This document shows, in pieces, positions 1-5,662 of a stretch of DNA of 64,000 nt (positions are counted from its first letter, which is position 1; each line of letters starts with the position of its first letter). Position numbers and translations under genes: made by a program. The stretch is taken from assembly GCA_900319625.1 (NCBI GenBank), contig ONPD01000002.1, positions 62,001 to 126,000 on the forward strand, given 5' to 3'. This stretch comes from an uncultured Treponema sp. (GTDB lineage: Bacteria; Spirochaetota; Spirochaetia; Treponematales; Treponemataceae). The notes below the pieces were generated by a model that saw only the letters and a list, made by a program, of their open reading frames with translations, was not told the DNA's origin and made no database searches.

Positions 1-29
1 ACACGGGGGAAAGTATTTTTTATAATTGT

Positions 30-353
30 TTATTCTTCATCTGGCGGATGTGTTGCTTCGTGTAAAGCAGTTACCGCAAGTTCTGTTCTGTACATATATT
101 CCAAAACGCTTTTACAGTAGCCGTATGGAAGTATAAGATATTCAATTGGTTTTTCAGGTTCCGTTACTTCCTGTTTGTTTTTATCCAGCGGTGTTATCTT
201 GATTTGTTCCGGGCTGGGTACGGCCGGAAAGTAAATTTTTTTAACAACCGTTGTTTCCGGCGTCAGTACGATTATTTCTCTTTCTGCCTTTTTCGGACTG
301 CTTGCGCAAGAGTTCAAGACCAGCATTAAAAGAACTAAAAGTATTGCTTTCAT
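30..353 (-). CDS. Putative outer-membrane spanin lipoprotein (Rz1-like)
   Basis: The predicted 107-aa protein starts with a hydrophobic signal and a lipobox (LNSC, lipidated Cys near residue 16). It is followed by a Ser/Pro/Lys-rich stretch, as expected for an outer-membrane spanin subunit. I chose the ATG at 353; an upstream start at 425 would add a basic extension with no role in export. About a third of the gene lies inside the inner-spanin gene in another frame, the nested Rz/Rz1 layout. Spanins join the two membranes and complete lysis after holin and endolysin have acted. The protein is longer than classical Rz1 and has no recognisable sequence family, so the call rests on lipobox, position and overlap. 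Confidence 0.6.
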   Translation of the reverse strand: MKAILLVLLMLVLNSCASSPKKAEREIIVLTPETTVVKKIYFPAVPSPEQIKITPLDKNKQEVTEPEKPIEYLILPYGYCKSVLEYMYRTELAVTALHEATHPPDEE

Positions 354-588
354 TAATCTTCTGCCGTAATTCTTCACTCTCTTTTTCTCCTTCCGCCATG
401 CTTTCGGCGATTTTTTCATTAACATTATTCACCGCTTCTGCTGCGGCTGCCTTTTCTTCCGCCTGTTTCTTTTCTGCTTCAAGATGGGCGATTTTTTTTT
501 CGTCCTTAGCCTGCTTATAAAGCACATAAAACAAGGCGCTGAAAAAAGCTCCAAGCGCACTAAGAATTGTCAGAAGTTTCTTTATCAT
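241..588 (-). CDS. Putative inner-membrane spanin (Rz-like)
   Basis: This 115-aa protein has one N-terminal membrane segment (about residues 4-24). A long Ala/Glu/Lys-rich coiled coil follows (about 25-85), then a basic tail. That is the i-spanin architecture: anchored in the inner membrane with a periplasmic coiled coil that meets the lipoprotein partner. The start at 588 follows a GGGTGT ribosome site and overlaps the end of the holin-like gene. The lipoprotein gene starts inside it in another frame. Function is inferred from topology and position in the lysis cassette. Confidence 0.6.
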   Translation of the reverse strand: MIKKLLTILSALGAFFSALFYVLYKQAKDEKKIAHLEAEKKQAEEKAAAAEAVNNVNEKIAESMAEGEKESEELRQKINESNTFSSFNAGLELLRKQSEKGRKRNNRTDAGNNGC

Positions 589-916
589 CTTTTACACCCA
601 TCTTTTTTAAAAAAGCTTCATACAAAAATGTACTGGCTCCCAGGATTACCAGCGTATAGTAAAATACTTCTTTCCAGCTGATAAAATTAGCAAATACAAG
701 AGTAATCGAGATAACAACACTCCAAAAAAGACTAAGCCATATTTTTTTATGGTCAAAGATTTTGATTTGTTTTTTTGTGGCTGTTTCGACAATATCCTCA
801 ATAAGACTTGCAATAAACAAGCTCCCGTAAGTAAGCATAATTACTGCAAAAACTGCAATGATAACACAACCTGGGATAAACTCCTTTATAGTATTAATAA
901 GACTACCAAAATCCAC
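560..916 (-). CDS. Holin-like membrane protein
   Basis: A 118-aa protein with three hydrophobic segments (about residues 14-38, 60-78 and 82-102), a charged loop after the first, and a polar C-terminus. It starts with GTG just after a GAGGTG ribosome site. It sits directly downstream of the M15 endolysin gene and overlaps the spanin gene, so it most likely forms the lysis pore in the inner membrane. No specific holin family was recognised; a small unrelated membrane protein remains possible. Confidence 0.6.
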   Translation of the reverse strand: MDFGSLINTIKEFIPGCVIIAVFAVIMLTYGSLFIASLIEDIVETATKKQIKIFDHKKIWLSLFWSVVISITLVFANFISWKEVFYYTLVILGASTFLYEAFLKKMGVKDDKETSDNS

Positions 917-935
917 TTTTTCACCTCTCTATTTT

Positions 936-1379
936 TTATACTTCAAAATGCGGACTGTCCTTGAAGTCCTTCCAGCGTCCGCCCCATTTCAGGCCGTTTG
1001 CCTCTCCAATTTCTCCCATGCGCTCCCAAACTCCTGCAGGTGCATTCCACCAGATTTTACCGTCCTTGCACGGCACAAAATCACAAGCCTTGCCGCTCAT
1101 GTGATTGCTCTGCAAAGTCTGAGTTTTGATAGTTGCCGCTTCGTCGCGCCCGATATCGTAAAGACCGGCTGCCGCATACATCCGTCTTACGTCTTCATAG
1201 CGCATACGACCGCAGGCGTAATAAGCCATCTGAACACTAAGGTCACGCAGGCTTTCATTTACGCATACCTTTTCAACCTTGCATTCTTTCAGCATTGAAT
1301 CATTATTCATTGCTTCAAGTGCCGTCTGGAATTTCTTCTGTACAGAATAATCCAGGTCGCTGATTTTTTTATGCAGCAT
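936..1379 (-). CDS. Endolysin, peptidase M15 (VanY/L-Ala-D-Glu type)
   Basis: This 147-aa single-domain peptidoglycan peptidase carries the M15 zinc-binding signature SNHMSGKACD (SxHxxGxAxD) near residues 93-102. A second metal-ligand region near the C-terminus reads WGGRWKDFKDSPHFE. It has no signal peptide and no separate wall-binding domain, so it would need the neighbouring holin to reach the wall. The start follows a strong AAGGGGG site. Length and motifs fit small phage M15 endolysins that cut within the peptide stem. Confidence 0.9.
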   Translation of the reverse strand: MLHKKISDLDYSVQKKFQTALEAMNNDSMLKECKVEKVCVNESLRDLSVQMAYYACGRMRYEDVRRMYAAAGLYDIGRDEAATIKTQTLQSNHMSGKACDFVPCKDGKIWWNAPAGVWERMGEIGEANGLKWGGRWKDFKDSPHFEV

Positions 1380-1389
1380 TTTTACCCCC

Positions 1390-1674
1390 TTATTTTTCAG
1401 CTACAAACTTTATTTTTCCCTGTAAAAGCAGGTCCATTTTTGCATTGAGTTCCGCAAGGTTTTTATTAATTTCCCGCGTGTCTCTGTCATTCACAATCTG
1501 CCTTGCCCTGATTTCCTGAATTTCGCGCGAATTGTTTTCAATTTTGTTCTGACATACTCCGAATGTTATACCGCAGCTTAAAATAGAAATTCCCAGTGAT
1601 ACTATAAGCCCGTAATTAATCTTCTTTTCTTCGCCCATGATTAAATTGTAAATCTTTGTAAAATCAAAAATCAT
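1390..1674 (-). CDS. Small membrane-anchored coiled-coil phage protein
   Basis: About 94 aa with a membrane helix near residues 23-43, then a charged coiled coil rich in Glu, Arg and Asn. ATG at 1674 follows AGGTG and is the preferred start; ATG at 1638 is an alternative. The topology resembles XhlA-type lysis accessory proteins, and it sits just upstream of the endolysin. I see no decisive family motif. Confidence 0.5.
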   Translation of the reverse strand: MIFDFTKIYNLIMGEEKKINYGLIVSLGISILSCGITFGVCQNKIENNSREIQEIRARQIVNDRDTREINKNLAELNAKMDLLLQGKIKFVAEK

Positions 1675-1684
1675 AAACACCTAT

Positions 1685-1714
1685 AAAAAAGGGGAAAGTT
1701 TTTACACTTTCCCC
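1685..1714 (-). terminator. Rho-independent terminator before the lysis cassette
   Basis: An 8-bp perfect stem (GGGGAAAG/CTTTCCCC, arms 1691-1698 and 1707-1714) is followed on the minus strand by a run of six Ts (1685-1690). It separates the structural genes from the lysis genes and could attenuate lysis-gene transcription. Confidence 0.75.
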
Positions 1715-1732
1715 AAAAATGAGAGTTTGAGC

Positions 1733-2050
1733 TTACATCATTCTTCTACGCAGGCTTTCTTCCCAAGAGTTAATCCAGTCATTATACAGCTCGCTGTAGA
1801 CGTCGGCCGTCGCAATGCTCGTGCCGTTCATGCTTGCTTCCTGTTCTGCTCTTGTCATAACGCTTTCAATGGCTCTCTTGCATTCCGCCATTTGTGCAAG
1901 GCGGGATTTTGCACGCGCGTACATTGCACTGGCGATTGAAGTTTCGCCCTCTGCTGCAATCTTTTCAGCATAATCTACCAGCATATCCGCGTCTTTAAGA
2001 TCGTCCATCTGAACTTTGAGTAACATTCCGGCTATCTTTTTGTAGTCCAT
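1733..2050 (-). CDS. Uncharacterised helical phage protein
   Basis: A 105-aa, mostly helical and charged protein, rich in Ala, Met and Glu, with no signal peptide or membrane segment. The ATG at 2050 follows a GGGGGTG site. It is the last gene before the 1.7-kb terminator. I recognise no family; its position after small virion-type genes suggests a minor structural or assembly role. Confidence 0.6.
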   Translation of the reverse strand: MDYKKIAGMLLKVQMDDLKDADMLVDYAEKIAAEGETSIASAMYARAKSRLAQMAECKRAIESVMTRAEQEASMNGTSIATADVYSELYNDWINSWEESLRRRMM

Positions 2051-2064
2051 AAGTCACCCCCGCG

Positions 2065-2544
2065 CTATTTTGCTGCCGGTGTCGAAGTTGCAAGTTTTGT
2101 ATCGATGTAGTTTTCAAGCTGGGTTGTCTGTGCAACCTGACTTGCTGCAAGCTGTGCTACAAGAATTTCCTTGTCCTTGTCGCTGATTTTGTCGCGCAAA
2201 GCCTGAATAGTCTGATCCTGGATAAGCTGGCGTGTAAGCTGTCCGTCTGCAAGGATTGTTGCCTTAATATCGCAACATGTAGTTGCCATTTCTCCGGCAA
2301 GATTTCCAAGTCCGTTCTGTACACCGGCAAAGCCCATGTTTACAGTGTTCGCAAGATTTCCAATACCGTTTCCGATATTCTGGAAAGTAATTGCGTCGTT
2401 TACATCGGCCCTTGTCAAAGCTCCCTGTACTGCTGCGTTATTTGCTCCGCCGCCCCAGGCACCAAAGCCGCCGCCCATCATCATAATGAAAAACAGAATT
2501 AAGATAATAATTCCGTTTCCCTCAAGAAAACTTCCGTTTTCCAT
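2065..2544 (-). CDS. Glycine-rich small phage protein with hydrophobic N-terminus
   Basis: ATG at 2544 follows an excellent AAGGAG site and gives 159 aa. A longer reading from 2592 would overlap the upstream gene. Residues 10-32 are hydrophobic and Gly/Met-rich. Residues 35-90 hold repeated Asn/Gly segments (NGIGN, NGLGN), and the C-terminal half is a helical coiled coil with two adjacent Cys near residue 90. Similar short glycine-rich proteins occur in many gut-phage structural modules, but their function is unknown to me. Confidence 0.65.
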   Translation of the reverse strand: MENGSFLEGNGIIILILFFIMMMGGGFGAWGGGANNAAVQGALTRADVNDAITFQNIGNGIGNLANTVNMGFAGVQNGLGNLAGEMATTCCDIKATILADGQLTRQLIQDQTIQALRDKISDKDKEILVAQLAASQVAQTTQLENYIDTKLATSTPAAK

Positions 2545-2563
2545 AGTTACTCCTTCCCGGACT

Positions 2564-2806
2564 TCATCGCCCGGATTTAATTTTATTTGCAAACACCGTC
2601 GCCAGTGTTTTTGCTTTATTTAGCATTACAGGCGGGACCTTACCGCTTGCAAGAAGCTCATTCAAAATAGCCTGCGGATCCTTTCCGCTGCTTTCAATCT
2701 GTTTTTTGAAGTTCATAAACTGCGACATAATATCGCCGTTGCCTGTATTCTGCCCCGCAAAACCGGCAGCCTTATTTTTCAATTTGTTTAGAATCGTGCT
2801 TGCCAT
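2564..2806 (-). CDS. Small uncharacterised phage protein
   Basis: An 80-aa basic helical protein. The ATG at 2806 has a GGAG site ten bases upstream and is preferred over the TTG at 2815. Its start overlaps the end of the upstream gene (2772), so the two are translated together. No motif is recognised. Confidence 0.6.
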   Translation of the reverse strand: MASTILNKLKNKAAGFAGQNTGNGDIMSQFMNFKKQIESSGKDPQAILNELLASGKVPPVMLNKAKTLATVFANKIKSGR

Positions 2807-3152
2807 TTGCCGCAATCTCCTTAATCATGTTCTTAAGTTCTTTGACGTCACCTGAAAGCCTGTCAAACTCCTTCTTGCTCACCGCCCCGGAAGCTTCTTC
2901 CAGTTCGATTTCTTCATACTTGAAACTGCGTGTAGTTGATTTTCCGATTTCGTCGCATTCTTTGATATAAAACACGTCGTCGTTTGCGTCGATAAGTACA
3001 ACACTTTCGCCCGGATTCAGATTAAAGCCACGTGCTTCATTAAGCCCCGCAACCGTAATAACTCCGCGCTTAGGCTGCTGGGCCGGCGCCTGATTATTTC
3101 CAGTCATTCCGGCAAGTAATGATGTAGCTATTGAATTATAGTCAAATCCCAT
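2772..3152 (-). CDS. Small phage protein with beta core and C-terminal coiled coil
   Basis: A 126-aa protein: a Gln/Pro-rich N-terminus, a small beta-type core (about residues 28-80, including NPGESVVLIDANDDVFYIKE), and a C-terminal coiled coil (about 90-126). Proteins of this plan are common small open frames in phage structural modules, and I assign no function. It starts the cluster downstream of the sigma-like gene, with a TTGT-TTATGA type element about 20 bases upstream. Confidence 0.65.
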   Translation of the reverse strand: MGFDYNSIATSLLAGMTGNNQAPAQQPKRGVITVAGLNEARGFNLNPGESVVLIDANDDVFYIKECDEIGKSTTRSFKYEEIELEEASGAVSKKEFDRLSGDVKELKNMIKEIAANGKHDSKQIEK

Positions 3153-3170
3153 ATTTTCAAACCTCTTGCC

Positions 3171-3186
3171 CTAATCATAAGACAAG
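3171..3186 (-). promoter_or_regulatory. Candidate prophage promoter element (variant copy)
   Basis: The minus strand reads CTTGTCTTATGATTAG, a one-base-longer variant of the CTTGTTTATGAC element found upstream of three other phage genes. It lies about 20 bases ahead of the start of the 126-aa gene. This is the weakest of the four copies. Confidence 0.3.
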
Positions 3187-3219
3187 AAAGAAAAAAGAGA
3201 ATTGAAAGAAAATGTAGAG

Positions 3220-3468
3220 TTATTGTAATTTTTGTGTAAGATAAATGCCGATTTTCCGCAAAGCCCGGCTCTTAATCAGCGCAACACTGTCCTGCGATAA
3301 ACAAAAAAGTTCCGCCATATCATAAAGCCTTTTGCCTTCCAGCTCCGTTTTTTCAACGATAGTCCTTTCCTGCACCGTCAAGTTTACCGCTTCCAAAAGC
3401 CCCAGCACCTTTGCTTTATCAACATCCGCCAGCGCAACTTTGGCCAGCTTTGCAATTCCTGTTATCAT
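3220..3468 (-). CDS. Sigma-70 region 4-like helix-turn-helix protein
   Basis: This 82-aa protein resembles the isolated DNA-binding region 4 of sigma factors. It has a hydrophobic LTVQERTIVE-like first helix, then a turn region (LYDMAELFCLS), then a recognition-helix pattern ending in SRALRKIG, as in RNA-polymerase sigma region 4. Phages use such small proteins as late transcription activators or regulators. The start is uncertain: the ATG at 3468 lies directly after a T-run of a terminator and has no clear ribosome site. The role is inferred from fold pattern only. Confidence 0.55.
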   Translation of the reverse strand: MITGIAKLAKVALADVDKAKVLGLLEAVNLTVQERTIVEKTELEGKRLYDMAELFCLSQDSVALIKSRALRKIGIYLTQKLQ

Positions 3469-3506
3469 AAAAAAAAAGTTTAACCCACAAGAAGCGGATT
3501 AAACTT
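3469..3506 (-). terminator. Rho-independent terminator after the DGR operon
   Basis: On the minus strand a 13-bp stem (outer 8 bp AAGTTTAA/TTAAACTT, inner part with two G-U pairs), a 5-base loop, and a run of at least seven Ts. It lies after the 48-aa ORF and so closes the RT transcript. Confidence 0.75.
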
Positions 3507-3532
3507 TTAAACACTACAGTTTTACTATAGTT

Positions 3533-3679
3533 TTATTGCAGTTTTTCGTCAGGTTTTTCTTTATCAAGAATAACCGTAAAAGAATATTTGGTGGGCAAAA
3601 CGTCTTTTTCTTCAATGCCGTAATAAGTTGCGATTATTTTCTTAAGGTCTTTTTTAGTCAAAACTATAGCCTCTTTCAT
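3533..3679 (-). CDS. 48-aa ORF coupled to the DGR reverse transcriptase
   Basis: A short Lys/Ile-rich open frame that begins MKEAIVLTKKDLKKII and ends DEKLQ. It starts three bases after the RT stop codon, with GGGG just upstream, and ends 27 bases before the terminator. A DLKKIIA-YYGIEEKDV segment looks like a compact helix-strand domain. Tight spacing and shared terminator make it part of the retroelement transcript. Function is unknown; it could be a passenger phage gene rather than a DGR component. Confidence 0.55.
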   Translation of the reverse strand: MKEAIVLTKKDLKKIIATYYGIEEKDVLPTKYSFTVILDKEKPDEKLQ

Positions 3680-3682
3680 TTT

Positions 3683-4834
3683 CTATGCCCCGTTCATATA
3701 GTTGTTTAGAAGGTTATTATAATAACTATCCATTCTTAAAATCCTATGATAGCAATTAAATTTTTTCAGTTTTTCTTTTCTCCATGATTTATATTCATAA
3801 TAGATTTTAATTAAATTCATTCCGTCAGAAAACTTCTTTTTCAAAACCCGCTTCTGCCTTTGAAATCCGTCTTTAGCAGGAATTTTCACTATCTTTCCGT
3901 TATCTTCAAAAATGTATTTTGTTTTTAAGAAAGTAAAGCCTTTTTCAAGCGGTCTTATGCAGGTTTTCTTCAAGTTGATATGTATTCCAAGTTTCTGACA
4001 TTTTTCTTTCACTTTTTCAAAAGTTTCAAGAAGCTTTGTTTTTGAACTGTCAATAATATAACTGTCATCATTATATCTGCCAGAATATTTATGACCTTTT
4101 ACCGTTTTGATTAAATGGTCTACTTCATTTGGATAAATCAGTCCGACACTTTGGGATAACTGACTTCCGATTCCCATTGATTTTTCAATAAACCTTTCGC
4201 CTTTAGTACAGGGATTTACACCTTCGTCTTTAAGAAGGTTCATAATTCCATAAGTCATTCTCTGTATTGTTTCTTCATCCCTGTCAGAAACATCTACAAG
4301 AAACATATCTATAAACTTATCGCATAGAGAAAGGACATATTCATCATCCGTCAATCCCCTTAAAATCTTTCTTACTTCGCTGTGCAAAATATTGTCATAA
4401 AACTTTGAAAAATCCATAAGAAGGATATAACCTTTCCAGGAATTACCGTTACTTTTATAGTATTTATTCAGGTGGACTGACAATCTTCTTCTAGTATGCC
4501 CGATACCTTTTCCTTTACGGCTTGCTCCGTTATCATAGCTGATTTTCTTTTCAATAAGCGGATTTAATTCCATATCGCAAAGAGTATGAAGCGTTATTCT
4601 GTCTTTTACAGAAACGGCTTTTACAAGCCTTGTATGTCCTCTTTCGTTGATAATAAATCGGTTTAATCTGTCTGGCTTATAATTCCCGTTTTGATGTTCT
4701 TCTTTTAATTCTATAAATTTTGAAAGCCTTGAACATTCCCAGGTCATTACGCTTTCTTTCCAGTCACTATTTGTTTTCGTCTTATTAAAAGAAGCGTTAA
4801 TTTTATTTAAGTCTGTAAAATCTTCTTTTCCCAT
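3683..4834 (-). CDS. Reverse transcriptase of a diversity-generating retroelement
   Basis: The enzyme copies TR RNA into cDNA with adenine-specific errors for transfer into the tail-protein gene. From the ATG at 4834 it is 383 aa, a usual DGR-RT length, and GCAGGAG lies about 11 bases upstream; ATG at 4882 would add 16 residues. Visible motifs are the metal-binding LMDFSKFYD (motif A), GIGSQLSQ at residues 221-228 (the DGR-type IGxxxSQ, in place of the QGxxxSP of other RTs) and the catalytic YNDD at 254-257. There is no maturase or group II domain. YNDD is a less common YxDD variant. The TR lies 140 bases upstream on the same transcript and the Avd-like gene precedes it. Confidence 0.95.
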   Translation of the reverse strand: MGKEDFTDLNKINASFNKTKTNSDWKESVMTWECSRLSKFIELKEEHQNGNYKPDRLNRFIINERGHTRLVKAVSVKDRITLHTLCDMELNPLIEKKISYDNGASRKGKGIGHTRRRLSVHLNKYYKSNGNSWKGYILLMDFSKFYDNILHSEVRKILRGLTDDEYVLSLCDKFIDMFLVDVSDRDEETIQRMTYGIMNLLKDEGVNPCTKGERFIEKSMGIGSQLSQSVGLIYPNEVDHLIKTVKGHKYSGRYNDDSYIIDSSKTKLLETFEKVKEKCQKLGIHINLKKTCIRPLEKGFTFLKTKYIFEDNGKIVKIPAKDGFQRQKRVLKKKFSDGMNLIKIYYEYKSWRKEKLKKFNCYHRILRMDSYYNNLLNNYMNGA

Positions 4835-4896
4835 AATAAAAAAAACTCCTGCCTTATAGTTGACATCAGCCGTAGCTGGCAACGTACAGAATAACT

Positions 4897-4914
4897 TTAA
4901 CTCTTTCGAGTTAA
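4897..4914 (-). other. GAAA-tetraloop hairpin between TR and RT
   Basis: On the minus-strand RNA a perfect 7-bp stem (TTAACTC/GAGTTAA) closes a GAAA loop, 60 bases after the TR end and before the RT start. A stable hairpin in the spacer could shape the TR RNA for priming or protein binding. That role is inference; the stem itself is plain in the sequence. Confidence 0.6.
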
Positions 4915-4974
4915 GATATGCACTCCTTCCTTTTCCGTTTAATTTCGTTCAAAAACTACTTTATGGATTAGATT

Positions 4975-5066
4975 CGGGGACGACAGCCATTCGAGTTACT
5001 AGCGTCGTTGTTGTTGGCATTGCCGTTGTCGTTGACATTGCAGGCGTTAGACGAACTGTTAATATT
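4975..5066 (-). repeat. DGR template repeat (TR)
   Basis: A non-coding 92-bp copy of the target's 3' end. On the minus (coding-sense) strand it would read largely as AAC/AAT codons (12 Asn codons in about 30). Aligned with VR at a constant offset of 722, all 20 differences are at TR adenines and no other base differs. The 14 bases at the 3' end (4975-4988) match VR exactly and are the likely IMH-type initiation region. The left limit could be a few bases further, since two more T-only differences occur at 4973-4974 before the match breaks. The first bases overlap the stop of the Avd-like gene. Confidence 0.95.
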
Positions 5067-5628
5067 CAGCGCATACCTTTTTATTTTCCTGCCTTTTTCT
5101 AAAATCCCTTGCGTCAGTTTTTCTCATTTTTTTCAAATTAGCTTTTTCTTTTTCAAGCATTTTGCATAACTGTTCGAGTGAATTTAAGTTAAGGTTGAAA
5201 ATATCAGCTATATAATCCAAATCCCTTATTAAGGCTTCATTGCTTGCAATAGCTGCATTTACATAAAGCCTTCTTTGCATTAATTCCCCCTCTGACTGCG
5301 GTATGTTTGAATTTGCCTTTACAACATTTCTGTGCAAATTAATGGCTTCATCAATCATACTGTTTCTTGCTTTTTCGATTATCCACGGGGGAAATTCTTC
5401 AAGAACCTTGCTATCACTCAAAGCAGGGTATTTGTCGCAAAGTTCTTTCAAGATTTCTTTATCTTCATCTGTAAGTTTTGCTACTTCAAAAAGATTCGAG
5501 ACTTTTCTCACTCTACTTCTTATGCCAAAATCACGCAAGCACCATTGTGTAATTATTCGCCTTAATCTGTGTGCATAAGCTACGGGCGAGTATTTATTAT
5601 CGTGCCTGTCTTTTGCTAGCATTGCCAT
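5059..5628 (-). CDS. avd: Avd-like accessory protein of the DGR
   Basis: A 189-aa helical protein placed between target and TR, the standard position of the accessory variability determinant that binds RT and TR RNA. The C-terminal half (about residues 95-175) is predicted helical and includes NSNIPQ, RRLYVNAAIASNEAL and a basic end with MRKTDARDFRKRQ. This resembles the helical-bundle accessory proteins found beside gut-phage DGR RTs. It is longer than classical Avd (about 125 aa): the first 90 residues form an extra region with a basic start (HRLRRIITQWCLRDFGIRSR). ATG at 5628 follows AAGGA. The stop codon falls inside the TR 5' end. Function is assigned mostly from locus position. Confidence 0.75.
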   Translation of the reverse strand: MAMLAKDRHDNKYSPVAYAHRLRRIITQWCLRDFGIRSRVRKVSNLFEVAKLTDEDKEILKELCDKYPALSDSKVLEEFPPWIIEKARNSMIDEAINLHRNVVKANSNIPQSEGELMQRRLYVNAAIASNEALIRDLDYIADIFNLNLNSLEQLCKMLEKEKANLKKMRKTDARDFRKRQENKKVCAEY

Positions 5629-5640
5629 ATTTAGTCCTTA

Positions 5641-5661
5641 CAAGCCCCACAAGGGGGCTTG
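5641..5661 (-). other. Hairpin/cruciform directly downstream of VR
   Basis: A perfect 8-bp inverted repeat (CAAGCCCC/GGGGCTTG) with a 5-base loop, starting one base after the target stop codon. DGRs such as that of BPP-1 have a GC-rich hairpin just past VR that helps target recognition, and this has the same place and size. It has no strong T-run, so a terminator role is less likely. Confidence 0.75.
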
Positions 5662-5662
5662 A

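Noticed and set aside
3683..4834. RT as a retron or group II intron maturase
   Set aside because: There is no maturase or endonuclease domain and no msr/msd; the IGxxxSQ motif and the adenine-specific TR/VR pair point to a DGR.
4860..5102. 80-aa plus-strand open frame across the TR
   Set aside because: It is the antisense of the TR and has no independent support; the TR is explained by the DGR.
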